Positions 25,001 through 37,325 of a DNA stretch of 64,000 nucleotides are shown piece after piece. A program made the position numbers and the translations under genes. Each line of letters opens with the position of its first letter. The stretch's first letter is position 1. This DNA comes from Haemonchus contortus (Eukaryota; Nematoda; Chromadorea; Rhabditida; Trichostrongylidae). The notes beneath the pieces were generated by a model. The model saw only the letters and a program-made list of their open reading frames with translations. It was not told where the DNA came from and made no database searches. The stretch is from assembly GCA_000469685.2 (NCBI GenBank), contig LS997566.1, positions 43,945,442 through 44,009,441 on the forward strand. Reading direction: 5' to 3'.

Positions 25001-26704
25001 TCAAAGTACTGGGAAAGAACTAATAGGTTCTGAGCGAAATTCGTAGTTTTACAATTTTGTCACAAATATATCAGCGAGGCCACTTTTTTTTTACCAGAAA
25101 GTCAATCGGACAGTCAAGTCAACCAGCACCTGCTCTTCCCTCTCTCAATGCAGTCGTAGCTTGGGTAGGCTATCCCAACATCCTGTTCCTTTTAATATTG
25201 CAGTCGAGGAGTGGGAATGGGGAAGCAGCGAGATCTGCCATTGTCCAACGGTTGTCCAGTCAGGCTACAAACGATACTCCAAAGTAGAATTGTACAAATC
25301 AGAGCTATACAATTCTGTGTTGACTCAGATTTTCCTCTTGCTCCATAATGTCACCAACTCTACTACTGGATGGAAATAATCTGGTACACTAGGAATCTCT
25401 CCCACGGCCAAGACGTAACAGAAACCACTGTGGCCTTTGATCTTTGCTGCAGTTATCTAGCTTACAACCCGATAGAAATTACTCATTCCTGTCTAGTTGC
25501 CACCCACAACACAACATGTTCTCGATAATGAAAAACAGGTGTCGAATCGTTGTAACTGACCCGGATTCTTGTTGCAATAAAGTTTGGGAAGGATTGCTGC
25601 CTGGCTATCGGGGGGATATACACCGGAAACGTTTCATATTTCCTACGATGTGAAGTTGATATTACACAACAGAGGAAATTGCAATATCCATCGAATAAGC
25701 ATACCTTTGGCACCCGGAAATGCCAAACAGTTCAAGCATCGCTTCAGACGATGATGTGATCTAAGCCATTCACTTCCCGCTAGACAAATCGGATTAATTC
25801 AGAAGTCAAAACACTTCTCGACCAGATGTCTGCTTCAAGAGTTCAGGAGGTATGAACGATGACTCAGTAGATAGGAGGCTGAAGAGTACAGAGTCAGATA
25901 TTCACCAAAAGGATTCTGCCAGTTGTCTCGCTCAGCAGGGCCGGTAGACAAGTAACAATTTCGTTCGACATGCATAAACGAACTTAAACATACCGTAAAC
26001 AATGCTCGCCAACAAGTTCCGACAATAAGCCTGTACAACAAATGGTCTAATATGAGGCTGAGGATTTCTCAGGCTGAATCACTCTATCCCTACAGACCTA
26101 TCAACATGTTTACCTACTCCAACATGCCTAAAAACCCTTGAGGACTTGGAGTGATTCCATGAATCACCGCCAAGAATATCTATAAACATTCCGTGTAATC
26201 CAACCAGCTTCTTTGGATTGTAATTATCTCTTTGAAGCCGGCTAAAACGCGTCAGGGTCGTTAGAGTAATTAGCAAATAGTTGAAGATACTCGTGAGTGG
26301 GAATTATCTCATCCAATCACTTCTACATGTCCGAGCAGAAGTGGAATGCGTGGCGCATCATGCAACGGAACCAATGAACGTCTTCAATCGCTTCGTTCAT
26401 GGCCTCGCAGTTAAGCCAACCTAAAGTTCCTTACTTCTTGTCGGAGTCAGTCCCGACATTTAGCAGTCACACACTTAGTTCTCGTATTTCGTAGGGAATC
26501 GACAGCAGGCACGCTAATTTGAGAAATTGCCAGTCAAAAAAAATCAGCGTCCCATAAGCCAAATGTTTCTCTTGGCACCTGGGCAGTTTTTTCTTTTTTC
26601 CAAAAGCACAGTTGCTAGTGGACAGATGACCGCTTTGCATGCACCACAATTATCACCACAGCACACCTGTCTCAAAACGATGCGTTACGTTACGTTCACG
26701 TCAC
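22039..26704. other. No gene supported
   Basis: Several short open frames occur on both strands (for example 22626-22899 and 23707-24128) without usable splice sites or motifs. A purine-rich GGGGAGGGGG-type tract lies near 24610-24650. Nothing could be assigned to the Sos gene. Confidence 0.35.
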
Positions 26705-27250
26705 TTACGTCATTCGGTAACACCTCATCCGATGATTGTTCCAGTTGACGCCATAATTTCTGAAGGATGAGCCGGAGGGGTACGACAGGGAAGGTAGAAA
26801 CAAATGAGCCCGGCCATCAAAATCTCGACTAATTGTAAGGCATGGGTTGGATGGGTTTGTGCCATGAACACGTCTAATAAAGAGGATTTCTGACAATCAG
26901 ACTGTGTCTTTGCCGATTTCGTGACCAGCCGCTTACATAACCAGCATGTATGGGAAAAACATAAGCGACTGACTGCCTCTCTGAGCTCAGCCGGGAGAGG
27001 AGATTTCCTCCAGTTCATCGTAGACGTAAATTTTCTTTAAGAAATGGGTAAACAAGATAGGGCAGAACCGCCGGGACCGTAGCCAGTTGATCATTCCAAA
27101 TGGGGCAAGTGTAAAGAAGATGTGCAGCCTTGCACTTTTTGTCATTCCAATAGATGCACTTCCTGTAATAAATCGTTTTCTCAAATCAACCTGATCATCT
27201 CTTCTCGATAACAGGTCACCCAGATAAAAATAGCACTGTGATCCCACCCA
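26705..27250 (-). repeat. Protein-like degenerate element, possibly a retrotransposon remnant
   Basis: Two long minus-strand open frames overlap here in different phases. One contains YLGDLL followed by RRDDQVDLRKRF, a weak reminder of the YLG-x-x motif after the reverse-transcriptase domain of RTE-type retroelements. The frames are broken and no catalytic motif is visible, so the assignment is tentative. Confidence 0.25.
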
Positions 27251-29330
27251 CGAAGGAACGTTCGCTAAAGAAGTATATGCCGACCCGAAAAAGTGATTTA
27301 TTCGTTAGACATTGTGACGCCACGAGCTAAGTAGAGTAGATCCACCTCCATGAGATCACCCACGTAAAGCACTCGACGATTGCGCATTCACGCTCGGCTT
27401 CTTACGTTACGCAACCTCCACCTAGCCCTCATTGAAACACATGACGTCTGGAATGGAACAAAGACCAGAAGCACCCCGCCGACATACCGTTCACTTCCGG
27501 TCGCGTTCTTTTCCGACACTAATTGACAAGGCGACGAAGCGACATTTAATGGATCCGGTAACGGGTGTGTGTGTAGACGCCACCACACACAAACACTTCC
27601 TCAACAAAAACCACCATAAGTGAAGCCAGTTTCTGAGTGGGAAATTCCTTGCACACATACCACACAAGGAATGCTGCAAATGGGGTAAACTTACCAATGG
27701 CAATGTAACGCCTCCCTCATAGAATGGGTTACCGATTGACAATTAAGGAATGCCTTTTGGGACGGATTACGACAACTGTTACCTGAACAAATGAATCTCT
27801 TGAAAAGGAGTACCGCACATATGCCAGGGGCTAATTAGCACAAACGTTTTGCCGGTCTCATATTAACACCTGATGAATCGATGACCTTTTGTTTCAGGGA
27901 ATTGGGCTATTTTTCCACAGAGACCCAGGCAACAATCGCCCACAACAAAGACCCTTACAGCATTGCTAGAAATGCTTTAATTGATGCCATCACCATGACG
28001 GCATTACTGCAACAAAGACAACAATCGACCGCTTCGTGAATCATTGTAAGAAAAGCGCGTGGGCGTGAGCTGATGGAGTGTTCGGGAGATAAAGGGCATT
28101 ACATTCATATTCTCCTGACAGATTCATGACCGGTGAAGGTTGCTGATCACAAATCACATAAAGCTTACTACCTTTTCCGCCCTCAAATTCGAGCCTCAGA
28201 GCCATTTTAAACGCATAAAAATTTCTAGCCTAGTACTGGTAGCTTTCATAAGTTCACCACCTTAAATTTCTGTATAAGGTATTTGTACGTCTAGGGAACA
28301 GTCATAAATAGAATTAAATGGAATAAATAGCTCATTTGAGAACGTCGGAATTCGTAATATCATATTTTCAGTGCAGATTGAAATGAGTTGAGAAAAAACA
28401 AAGAGAACTCGGGGGCCAGGGCTCTTTTCCACTTTACCTACACCAGCACCCCACACACTCCTCAAAGATGGCTGACTGAAATCGGAAAGAGAACTCTTGA
28501 ATTTGAAATCTCTTCTCACTTTCCAGAACTCAACACGAGGGGCCTTAGGTGAAGCCGATATTTGATTCCCAGAAAATGAGTCACAAAAGGGAGCAACACT
28601 CATTCCGATGTCACAGAGTATTTCCGGTGATCATCCCAACGCTTGAATGATTTTGAATGGAAATTGTATTCGTAGCGCATCACAAAAGGATGGGTTAGTA
28701 ATGTTTACCGTCTAGCTGTAAGTTGTCAAGTATAGTCTTTGTCTCCTAGTACAATAGGTAACAATTTTACACAGGCGACAGCCTTCGACAGTTGATTTTT
28801 CGAAAAAATCGATGACTTTTGGTTGAAACATTCATCTGCTCTATTAGTTCATACTTAAGAAGTGGGTTAACAAATAAAAAATAGAAAAAGGAGTGATCAA
28901 GCTCACTGCGCCGTTTTACCATAATCACGCCTACAATTAGTTTTCGTTACCAGTAATTCATTTACCCTATCTTCTCTTATCGAAAATATGCTGCGAACTT
29001 GGTTCAGCAAATTCAAACAGACTGAAATACTTGGAAAACATTTGACAAAATGATTGAAGTCCAGCTGCTAATGTGCAATTAAAAAACCTTTCGGCATATT
29101 CTTGGAACCCTATTAAAAAAACAATTTGTTCATCAGGTGTACATAGGCCTGGTTCGTATATCTCAAAAATCATTTCAAAAAATCGAAAAGAAAAGGTACA
29201 CTGGCGGCCTTTATGCCACATTATTTGGTTGTTCGATTTGAGTTATAAGATCTAATGCTTATCTACTCTTCGAAATATTTTGGTCAGCATTAAATAACAC
29301 TGGCAAAATTCATTACAAACTATTTTTCCT
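27251..29330. other. No gene supported
   Basis: Only short frames are present. An 8-base inverted pair (ATTCCTTG / CAAGGAAT) at about 27647-27672 is the only structure noted. Confidence 0.4.
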
Positions 29331-29333
29331 AGC

Positions 29334-29616
29334 CGACGTCATTCATCTCATTATATGGAAACTATTGGGCTTTACATTTCCCATGGACATTCAGGCTTTT
29401 ATTGTAAGATTTCAATTATTTCCAGGAACTCCAACTCAGACCGCTTGGTTCTTGCCCTCTCGATTGCCCTCGGAAAACGAATCTTACCGGACAAATGGCG
29501 TATCTTGGAAGAATCCATAGGTGCTGACTATCCTTCCCAAGTTCCACTTAAGTTATCTCAAGATCTCAAGGATCGAATACTATTAATGGATGACTACTTA
29601 TCCATCATTATTGAGG
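29334..29616 (+). CDS. Exon-like segment, two competing frames, unassigned
   Basis: An acceptor (TTTTTCCTAG) at 29333 opens a frame beginning DVIHLIIWKLLGF. A second acceptor (TTATTTCCAG) at 29425 opens another frame reading RLVLALSIALGKRI and then a charged segment, and a possible donor (GAGG|GTAATC) ends it at 29616. Both frames look like protein; only one can be right. If the second acceptor is used, the exon is 191 bases. No family is recognised. Confidence 0.3.
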
Positions 29617-29922
29617 GTAATCGAGTCAACAGACGGAGACCAGACACTACTTATCCATGTCATTCCCCTCTTCCCTACTCCTCTAGAAAATGACGTTGGG
29701 TGTTAAGCAAGGATAGAGCGCTGTTTGGAGCTCACGTATCAGCTCTAAGCTTCCAGTACAAAAAATGATATCATAATATTTAAGTTATAATAAGAAAAAG
29801 TGGTCAACATACTCCGAAAATATTAATGTTTACATATAACAAAAATGATTTATGTAAAAGCTTCTTTTAATTGTTGACTGAATTTTGCCAAAAAAAACCC
29901 TCGTGACTGAAAAAATACTTAC

Positions 29923-30105
29923 AGTTGATTGACGTTGTTGGGCAGTGCAGAGCATTAGAAATACCATACCTTCTTGTTGTACACTTGCAAGAAGACTACG
30001 ATAATTATGCGCAGTAATTACGATGATGATTGACTCCGCCCCTTGAACTATCTCGTCCAACTTTGCCAAAAGCATCCATAACCATGTTGGATTACCCGTA
30101 AGCAT
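29923..30105 (-). CDS. Candidate first exon, unassigned
   Basis: On the minus strand an ATG at 30105 opens 61 codons ending exactly at a good donor, AACT|GTAAGT. It starts MLTGNPTWLWMLLAKLDEI and contains hydrophobic runs (SIIIVITAH, MVFLMLCTA). The frame, the start and the donor agree. No acceptor lies immediately upstream, which fits a first exon. The downstream partner was not found, and the family is unknown. Confidence 0.3.
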
Positions 30106-30903
30106 AGCACTTAAGTGTCAGTTGCCAGATTATTGTCCACGATTAGGTGGAAATATGGGTAGTTAGCAAGTTTTACAGTATTTAGTACTTGGGTGTAGTG
30201 GGAAATCGAAAACCACCCGTGGTGAGACGACGTGACAACATACTCAGTCGTATGTGCTAACATTAGTAAGCTGTTCCAATTGCTCTACGAAACTCGGATT
30301 TTTTTTGCTACCGTAACCACTTCTGGCAGATTTAAACTGACAATAAGACAAAGTTTAATTAATTCCTTAATGCGACATAAGATTACTGTCTGTCTATGGA
30401 GGGGCTGAATCATGAGAAATTGAGTTAAATAAATAAGGTTAAATGTTGAGTCACAAAACAACTTGAAAGTCCAACCATAAGTCATAAAAATCCTTTTTTT
30501 TCTATTAATCGAAATCTCGAACAAAAGGGAGTCTTCTATTTAATTTAAAAACTAACCTTACTTTCCTTTTTTATGCAATCATTAGCTCAAATATTCAAAA
30601 CTATATCACGGAATTTTGACTTTGATTGAAATTATTTCCAATTTTTTATCCAATTTTTTAAATCAATCAGCAGCCAAAATAATAAACGTTGAAGAGGTAG
30701 TCGGAAAGGTACCGACACCTTGACGCCTAACTACCTCTCAAAACTGCTTGACCGATATCCCTCAACTTTCTTTGACTTATCACGGACCATTACCTGAAAG
30801 CCATGGCCTCTAGGACCAGCACAGGACCAGGACCATGAGTAGGACCTCACAAGGAAAAATGTCGAAAATAAAATTTCTGTGGTGAAACTATTCGAATGCT
30901 CAG

Positions 30904-31140
30904 ATCAAAATCATTGTTCCCAAAACAGTATACCAACAGACAAAGTAAGGAAGGAAGTGGACTTCCCGGTGTACCACATGGCTAAGCCGGTATTACACTC
31001 GGACCTCGTTCCTGTCCTTTTTTTCCGAGAAAAAATAGTCTCAGACAACGTTTTTCCGACCATTTTTGAACGGGAAAGCCTTATCCTTTGGAAAATCAGC
31101 AAAAAAGCATCATTTTCGTCGTGCTACTTCACATACCACT
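30904..31140 (+). CDS. Internal exon candidate, unassigned
   Basis: An acceptor (GAATGCTCAG) and a strong donor (CACT|GTAAGTAG) bound 237 bases open in one frame: QNHCSQNSIPTDKVRKE, then HSDLVPVLFF, then a Lys/Ser-rich end. It might belong with the exon-like segment at 29334-29616 on the same strand, but phases could not be tied because intermediate exons may be missing. No domain is recognised. Confidence 0.3.
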
Positions 31141-33390
31141 GTAAGTAGCTTTTCTCTGTTACCTTTGTGAGAAGATATCCCTCTAGGGTGGGTATTTGGA
31201 TAAATGGGAGCCACATATGAAGGGCTAATCCCTTGTCGCTGGGGCGGAAGCCGTTCCTCTAGCATGAATCAGAGAAGTCTCTCTGCACTTCTCCATCCGC
31301 TCACTTACTCACGTCATTCAATAAGTATCCCTAAGATTATAACCACGCGAAAGCTATCATAGTGAAAAACATGGCTTTTCCCTGAATGGAAAACTATTAG
31401 CCATAAGCCTTTAATCAGCTTTTTTATGGTATAACAAAATATTATTTATTCTCAGCCAAGTATCAAAGAGCAAATTTATGCCGCTGAATAGTCGTTGCGA
31501 AGAAATGGCTGAAATTAAGCGTTTCAATCGAGGTGCGCCATGCATTCGGCAATGCGTCGCTGAATCTCTGAGAGATTACCACTGCCATTTGTGTTAACCT
31601 CCTTAAGCCTCCCGAATGCTCTCATTGCTTCCTCATCAGCAATTTAGAAACGGAAGCCGTTTCACACCCACGCTTCAGTGAAGCCCCCACGATGGTCTAG
31701 GCTTCGCTAATGAGGGGGCTCAGGTTAAGAGCTTAGCGTTGAGATTACAAAAGGAGGTATTATCATCAAATCCCCGTTAGTCACTCTTGTATGAGGGAGA
31801 AACCTCGGAACTGTGACTGAGAGCTGTGGATTCTCATTAGTCACTTGATTACGAGCCTGTGCTTGATTCTCAGAATGAAGTCAACTGCTTCTAAACAACA
31901 AGGCCGACTCCATTCACGTGTATACAAGAGCAACGGAAAAACAAGGAGTAAATGCTCTTACAAAGAGTAAATGCTCCGAAAACACAAATTAGTGAGGAAT
32001 ATCGAGAGCGCACAAAGAATGAGCAATGACTAATCCAGAGGAAAACAAATCATTTTGGTACGTCATAAGGGAACTAGAAAACCAAGATTTTCAGCCCTTT
32101 CACATACCCAGCCACCCTTAGCCTGTATAATGTCCCTCAGGTTGAACCCTGGATCGATGCTCGCCCGGTCAACTAGTGTTACATCCATTGTGGTCGGCTA
32201 ATTGGAAGCAGTCTGGGAAGACAAAAGTACTGGCTAGCTCTCGCACGCCGTTGTATGGGCCACGTAGGCATTCAACCGCCAGAGTGATTCTGAATAGAAG
32301 TTGAGGGCGCTGGCGCATCCCACACAAGAAATCGAGTGACGCATGAATTTCACTTAATCTTTGAGTGATAGAATGCAAAGTACTCGCAAACAACGTGACC
32401 CAGTCGCCCCTGTGGTACTGGAAGAGCATTCCTTACGTCCTGTAAGGCTCAGTAGGCTCATTCCGCAAAATAGCAAAATACTAATAAGTCCCTATGCATC
32501 CTCTGGGAAGGAGTAGGTGCTTGATCAGCTACTGTTATTAATTGTACTTTGAGCCACATTCAACGTGAAGGTCAAGCTGCCCTTCGAAACGAAAGGCTCG
32601 TTAAATGACTTCATGGCAGGCACATACAAACCCATTAAGTGTTTCAATTGATTAGTCAAGACTCCCACTCCTCCCTCCTCCTAGCTTGTTGCGATAACAT
32701 GCATTGAAAATAGCTACTCTATTGAAATTCTTTTAAAAATACCGTCAGGACAGTCATTACTTCAAGAATACCTCGAAAATAGTGATGTCAAGGAAATTGT
32801 CAGTCATAGTAGGCGCTTCATGAGTGCAATGGCTCACTTATTTTCTCACTCACTGAGTTCCGAGCTACGAACACAGCTATAAATGCCTCGCTGAGTAATC
32901 CATTCAACTACAGGTGCTAATAGACTTCACCTTAATGGCATGACTCATTCGGCTTCGATCGTCGCCATAGTGCACGGGAAGTGAGGCTAGTCAAGCTGGT
33001 TCATCCGCATTACGGCTGACTACTAGTTAGAGAAGTTGTCGACTCTGATTACTTACTTCTCGCACGATACAGTCGACTAATGGCAAGAAAAAAAATCATA
33101 GTTTCCTTCAAATTTTAGTGAATTTTTATAGAATGCATCATTTGGTCTACTTTGAAGGCAAGTCCGGTGTTTTTTCTGGTCAGAACTACCTTAAGAAGCA
33201 ATAACAGAACTCTTGCTCGGCGAAGTTCGAATCTCAATCTCAATCTGCCATTCACGATGGAGACCTGGGCTTTCAACTCCCTGCCATAAGGCTGGTACAG
33301 GATCGGATGGTCACAAAGGATTGGACTGTTTTTAGAACTAATGTATTAAGTGGAACTTACCAGATAACGATGTTATCACAGACGTCTTCA
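31141..33390. other. No gene; fragmentary repeats
   Basis: At 32138-32178 a short match to the SINE head/body junction (TGAACCCTGGATCGATGCTC) occurs in plus orientation without the remaining body. A minus-strand open frame of about 86 codons at 32169-32429 has no recognisable product. Otherwise nothing is supported. Confidence 0.4.
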
Positions 33391-34002
33391 TCATGTCTTA
33401 TTTCGTCGTAATTCGCCGTTGCGCTTTGGTGTCTTGACGGAATCGGATGTCACACAGCAAGTAAATAAGTTAATAAATGAGCGTAGCACTCCAAGACGAT
33501 GACGATGCGATTCCTCGCACTGAGCAGAACTTTGACTTTGGTTGCGGCTGTCCAATTTCTTGGAAACAGAAGGTACGGGTGAATTCCTGTGCGGTTCGCG
33601 TGGATTCGCTTCCATTAGTCGCTCAGTGAAGCGTGTACGACGTGGTTTCGTTGGTGGAAGTGGTGGTAAGTCCACATAGGAACAATCCATTTGGGAATGT
33701 CCTTTACCGATATTAACAGTCAGCAGATGACTGTTCGCAGATGAAGGTTCCATAGGTTGCTGCTGTAGCCAGAAGAACCCGCGTCGACTATCTGATTGTT
33801 GAGGTAATGTTGAGAAGCCAGCGTGCAGATTCTGGTAGATGGGCGGTTCCGATAGGACTGGCTGGAGCATCGCATCAGAAGGAACACGGGGAAAGGAAGG
33901 CAGTAGGGGTGATATGACCAGGGCGTCCTTTATGGACTTGTAGGCGTGGCCGTCACGAAGCGCATGAGTCAGCCCGTGAGCTCGCTGCAGCTTACATTTC
34001 CA
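33391..34002 (-). CDS. Terminal exon of a basic, proline-rich adaptor-like protein
   Basis: A 612-base minus-strand frame runs from a probable acceptor (AATGAGCAG|) to TGA. It begins WKCKLQRAHGLTHALRDG, then AYKSIKDAL, a pattern that could be the last strand and helix of a PTB/PID domain, though this is weak. It then turns into a low-complexity tail with PIYQN (a Grb2 SH2-type pYxN site if phosphorylated), SYVDLPPLPPTKPRR (a tyrosine next to an SH3-ligand-like core) and a basic, serine-rich stretch. It ends with a Cys pair (FTCC) and RRNKT. The frame extends 17 codons further 5', so the true acceptor is uncertain; a second AG lies at 33981. Upstream exons were not found. This gene lies upstream of Sos on the same strand. 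Confidence 0.55.
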   Translation of the reverse strand, partial: WKCKLQRAHGLTHALRDGHAYKSIKDALVISPLLPSFPRVPSDAMLQPVLSEPPIYQNLHAGFSTLPQQSDSRRGFFWLQQQPMEPSSANSHLLTVNIGKGHSQMDCSYVDLPPLPPTKPRRTRFTERLMEANPREPHRNSPVPSVSKKLDSRNQSQSSAQCEESHRHRLGVLRSFINLFTCCVTSDSVKTPKRNGELRRNKT

Positions 34003-36599
34003 CTGCTCATTGAACACTACACAGAAGCTGCGCCAAAAGAACATCAGTGCCATGGCTTTCCATAAACTTCATCAAACATCGCCCGAACAGAACTTTTTCG
34101 AAAGTACAGTAGGCCATGTAGAGCCAACGTATTTCAGAGAGGAAAACACGGAAGCCGTAGAGATGCTTCAAAGATCTAACTCCTCTATGAATACCCCATC
34201 TAACTATGCAATACTTAGAACCAAAGAAGTGACTAAGGGCATAGCGAATAACAAAACATTGCATGTGCAGCATAAAGGCGAGGGTGGGATAGAGTCAGGA
34301 TGTGTCTACTTCGCCCAGGGATCAAACCCTTATCAATGACGGCCCAGCCGCAAAGTCCCCTGCAACTTTCTTGAATCGGATAGCTAGTACAACACTTGCT
34401 CGGAAGGACAAGAGCTCAGACTGCACGGCTGTCTCCCACAGGCCACCGTTAAGACCAAGTGCGCCTATATACGCTACTGCGATTATGGGTGGAAGTCGGA
34501 TGCAAGGGCCCATTTCAAGCAACAGTTTGACCGGGACTTGAAGTTTTCCTATCCATATGCACTACGGAACGCCGAGGTTGAGACCCGTGGAATTCAGAAT
34601 GACTAGGTGACAAAATGGTTGCCAGATGTCTTTGCGAATTCATGTAACGAAATGGAATTGGGGACGCGCCATCCATCTGAATCTAACTGGGAACCATGAA
34701 TCCGTGTTAACACCATGATGTAACATCATGGAAGTCCCCGTCAGTGCTCGTGAAGGGCTAGGATAAGGCAAAGGCGAAGCGAACATGTGGTTCACGTTAT
34801 ACGACAGCCCCGGAAAGTTCTCAGTTACAAAGCACATGAACGCACAAGAGAATTCGGAGTTCCCAACTGCCCCCGATCGAAGATCACGGGTAGCAAGGTA
34901 TCGAAGATCGGGTAGACTGAGTAGGCCATGTGACTTTGCAATAACCTTTGGACTGAAGTGATTGCTACTAATCGACATTGAGTTGCTAAATAAACTCGGC
35001 AACAGTTGACTCGACGCCACGATTCTATTAAAAGGTCCCGTCCTAGTGACATGAACCTTTCGCCACCAACGAGAAAGCGAATATGCTTACAGGCCTGAAA
35101 TTTACAGGCAGAAATCCAAGATCAGATCCGTTTCTAGGGCTCCTTTTGAGAAAATCACTGAATACCTCTATGTAGATAAGCCAAGTGATCCATGACAAAT
35201 CGGCTTCCGACTTTTGTGACATTTCGTGACACAATGAATCACCCATCTGGAAGGGAAATCATTCTTCAAATCTGTGTGCTTCGATGTTTTTCTTGAGTCA
35301 AGAAGGGCCTCTTCCGAGTTGCTATGGCAGCCCTCAAAAGAAACCATCCTCAACTTATAATTTACAAAACTTTCTGAACTCGTCCAGCTTTGGAAAACGG
35401 AAAGTTGAAGAGTATGTAGTCGACCGCTTCCAACTCGCATCCAATTCTAACGCTACCCTTCCCTCCCACTGTGAATCAAAGGAAGAATATCTACAAAAAC
35501 TTCCTCAAAAAGCTCAAAACTGATAGATTCCGATCGCCAGACCACTGAACATCACTGGCTTTTTCAGGTATCTGGACCACCACTCATTCAGTCTCTTGGT
35601 ATCCAAGTCTCCCCCGGTTGGAAGATTCTTGATCAGCACCAAAGTCACATGTTCACCATTATAGCTCCTATTTTACCCGTCACTAAGCGGATGTCAGTGG
35701 TTCTTCGATATCACGCCTTGTACTCTCGATATCACAGCTTATCAACGATAAGCTTTCGTGATACGCACTCATCAAACTTATCAACGTCTATGAATCATGT
35801 CTGACGGCTGCCAGCAGCATCGCAATCTTCCACGTACTGCATATTATTCCCTGAAGAATTCCTGTATCAGTTTGTGACCATAAGCTCTGATTCATTGTGT
35901 TCAGAATCGGCCTCCTACAGAAAATACATCAGCGCTCCGGCAAAAACAATGCTGAGATCATCGACATTGGAGGACTTCCCAGAAATCGTGACAAACTAGG
36001 TTAGTAACGGGATTAGCCAATAAACGGTGATTTTCCTGAGTGATAGAATGTTCTAAATCCCCACTCTCAGAAACATGCGGTTTCCTCCTAACGAAATCTC
36101 CGATAGTAGGGAATCGGGTGACGATCTAAAAACACAAGTTCTCGCTAAGTCCAGTCTTAGCATGGAGGATAAGCTAGCCTAGGGCAAAGGCAATCTGGTT
36201 TCCATGGCTTCAAGTGACTATTTTTCGTTCATATTGCTCACTTCATACTGACAATCTCACTTTGTAACCATATTCTTTCTAAGAAAAATAAAGCTATGTT
36301 TAGTTTAAATCAGAACGCAGGTCTGTAAACAAACAAATAAGTTGTACCCGCGAGCAAAGTCACGTGTAGCTAATCGTAGAGCAGAAGAGAAGAGTCTCTA
36401 CATAATTGGCGAAGACTCATGGCTGGCTCGCAGTGACTCATCTTTCCTTCTCAATAAACATTTCCCGGAAAACAAACAACATTTCTGTTTACAGACGCCT
36501 AGAAGTTTTGTTGATATCTCAATGAACAAAACTCACTAGCAACAGTCGAGCAACCCGAGTATGTATTTTTGTAAGCAGTTGCCTTGGAAAAAAGATAAA
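34003..36599. other. Repeat-like DNA without a supported gene
   Basis: Open frames occur on both strands at 34010-34340 and on the minus strand at 34640-35052. The latter resembles, weakly and by eye, the frame at 51686-52258 (GAVGNSEFSCAF against GAASLLNCEFFVEPF). An open plus frame at 35284-35523 has no recognised product. A hairpin with CGATATCAC and AGCTTATC arms lies at 35729-35764. Confidence 0.35.
35729..35764. repeat. Imperfect hairpin
   Basis: AGCTTATC, a three-base loop and GATAAGCT form a perfect 8-base stem, extended outward by CGATATCAC against GTGATACG around a three-base bulge. A direct copy of CGATATCAC lies 20 bases upstream. No function is inferred. Confidence 0.6.
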
Positions 36600-36602
36600 A
36601 CT

Positions 36603-36703
36603 TTGGGCGTTTATCAAAAAGGGATAAAAATGAGGGGTTTCGAACCCCTGACCATGTGTGTGAAGTGTGCCACTTGCCGCTACACTACCTCCGCCCTTTC
36701 ACT
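36603..36703 (-). mobile_element. SINE copy reduced to tRNA-like head plus tail
   Basis: On the minus strand GGGCGGAGG is followed by a TAGTGTAGCGG A box, about 25 bases of spacer, the B box GGTTCGAAACC in a five-base stem, and then directly by ATTTTTATCCC, a SINE-type tail. The body of the full-length copies is missing. The 3' acceptor half of a tRNA is absent, so this is not a functional tRNA gene. Confidence 0.65.
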
Positions 36704-37325
36704 TTGAAACAATGTCACTTATAAAGGATTGGGGAGCCTGATAGTCAGTAACAGATAGAAAGTAGTTCTGTACTGTTTTCCTACGACATAGTAAGAGGTT
36801 CTCGAATGCCCCGTATTGGGATGGCACTGCCTACTCATCTGAATGTTCTTCGCACGACGACGACGTAACCTTCCCAAATCTGAAAGTGAGACGATCACTG
36901 AACCATGAAGGACATGGGTGGGCTGCGGTGGCACAACATGCTGCCAGACGTGTACTATGTAGCGATTCCGAAGCAAGTGTCGGGTGATTAATGTAGCCTT
37001 TCAAATGAATGTTACCTTCGTCAGAGAGCCGCCTATTTTCGAGCAAATCTAAATTTCCGTACGAGGAGGTTAGAAACATTTCATATCCTGGCTCGTATAT
37101 TTGGCTCTTTCAAGAGTTGCCTACCCCGAATTCAGCCTCAGAAACTAGTTGTCTTTGAACGACTGGAGAGTTTCGAAGCTTTTCTCTGCAGACTTCGTCG
37201 GAACAAATGCAACAGTGACTAATGAGAATCACGCAATGTCGGCAACACCTGTCCGAAAACACGTGAGTGCTTCTGACTAGTCGAGACGGTCATTGGTCGT
37301 CGTGCTTCCCCTTCCGTCAACAGCA

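Noticed and set aside
29404..29425. A 22-base intron between GTAAG and TTTCCAG
   Set aside because: Too short to be spliced. More likely one of two alternative acceptors is real.
36633..36703. Functional tRNA gene on the minus strand
   Set aside because: B box and T arm are good but the 3' acceptor strand does not pair with GGGCGGA, and the sequence continues into a SINE tail.
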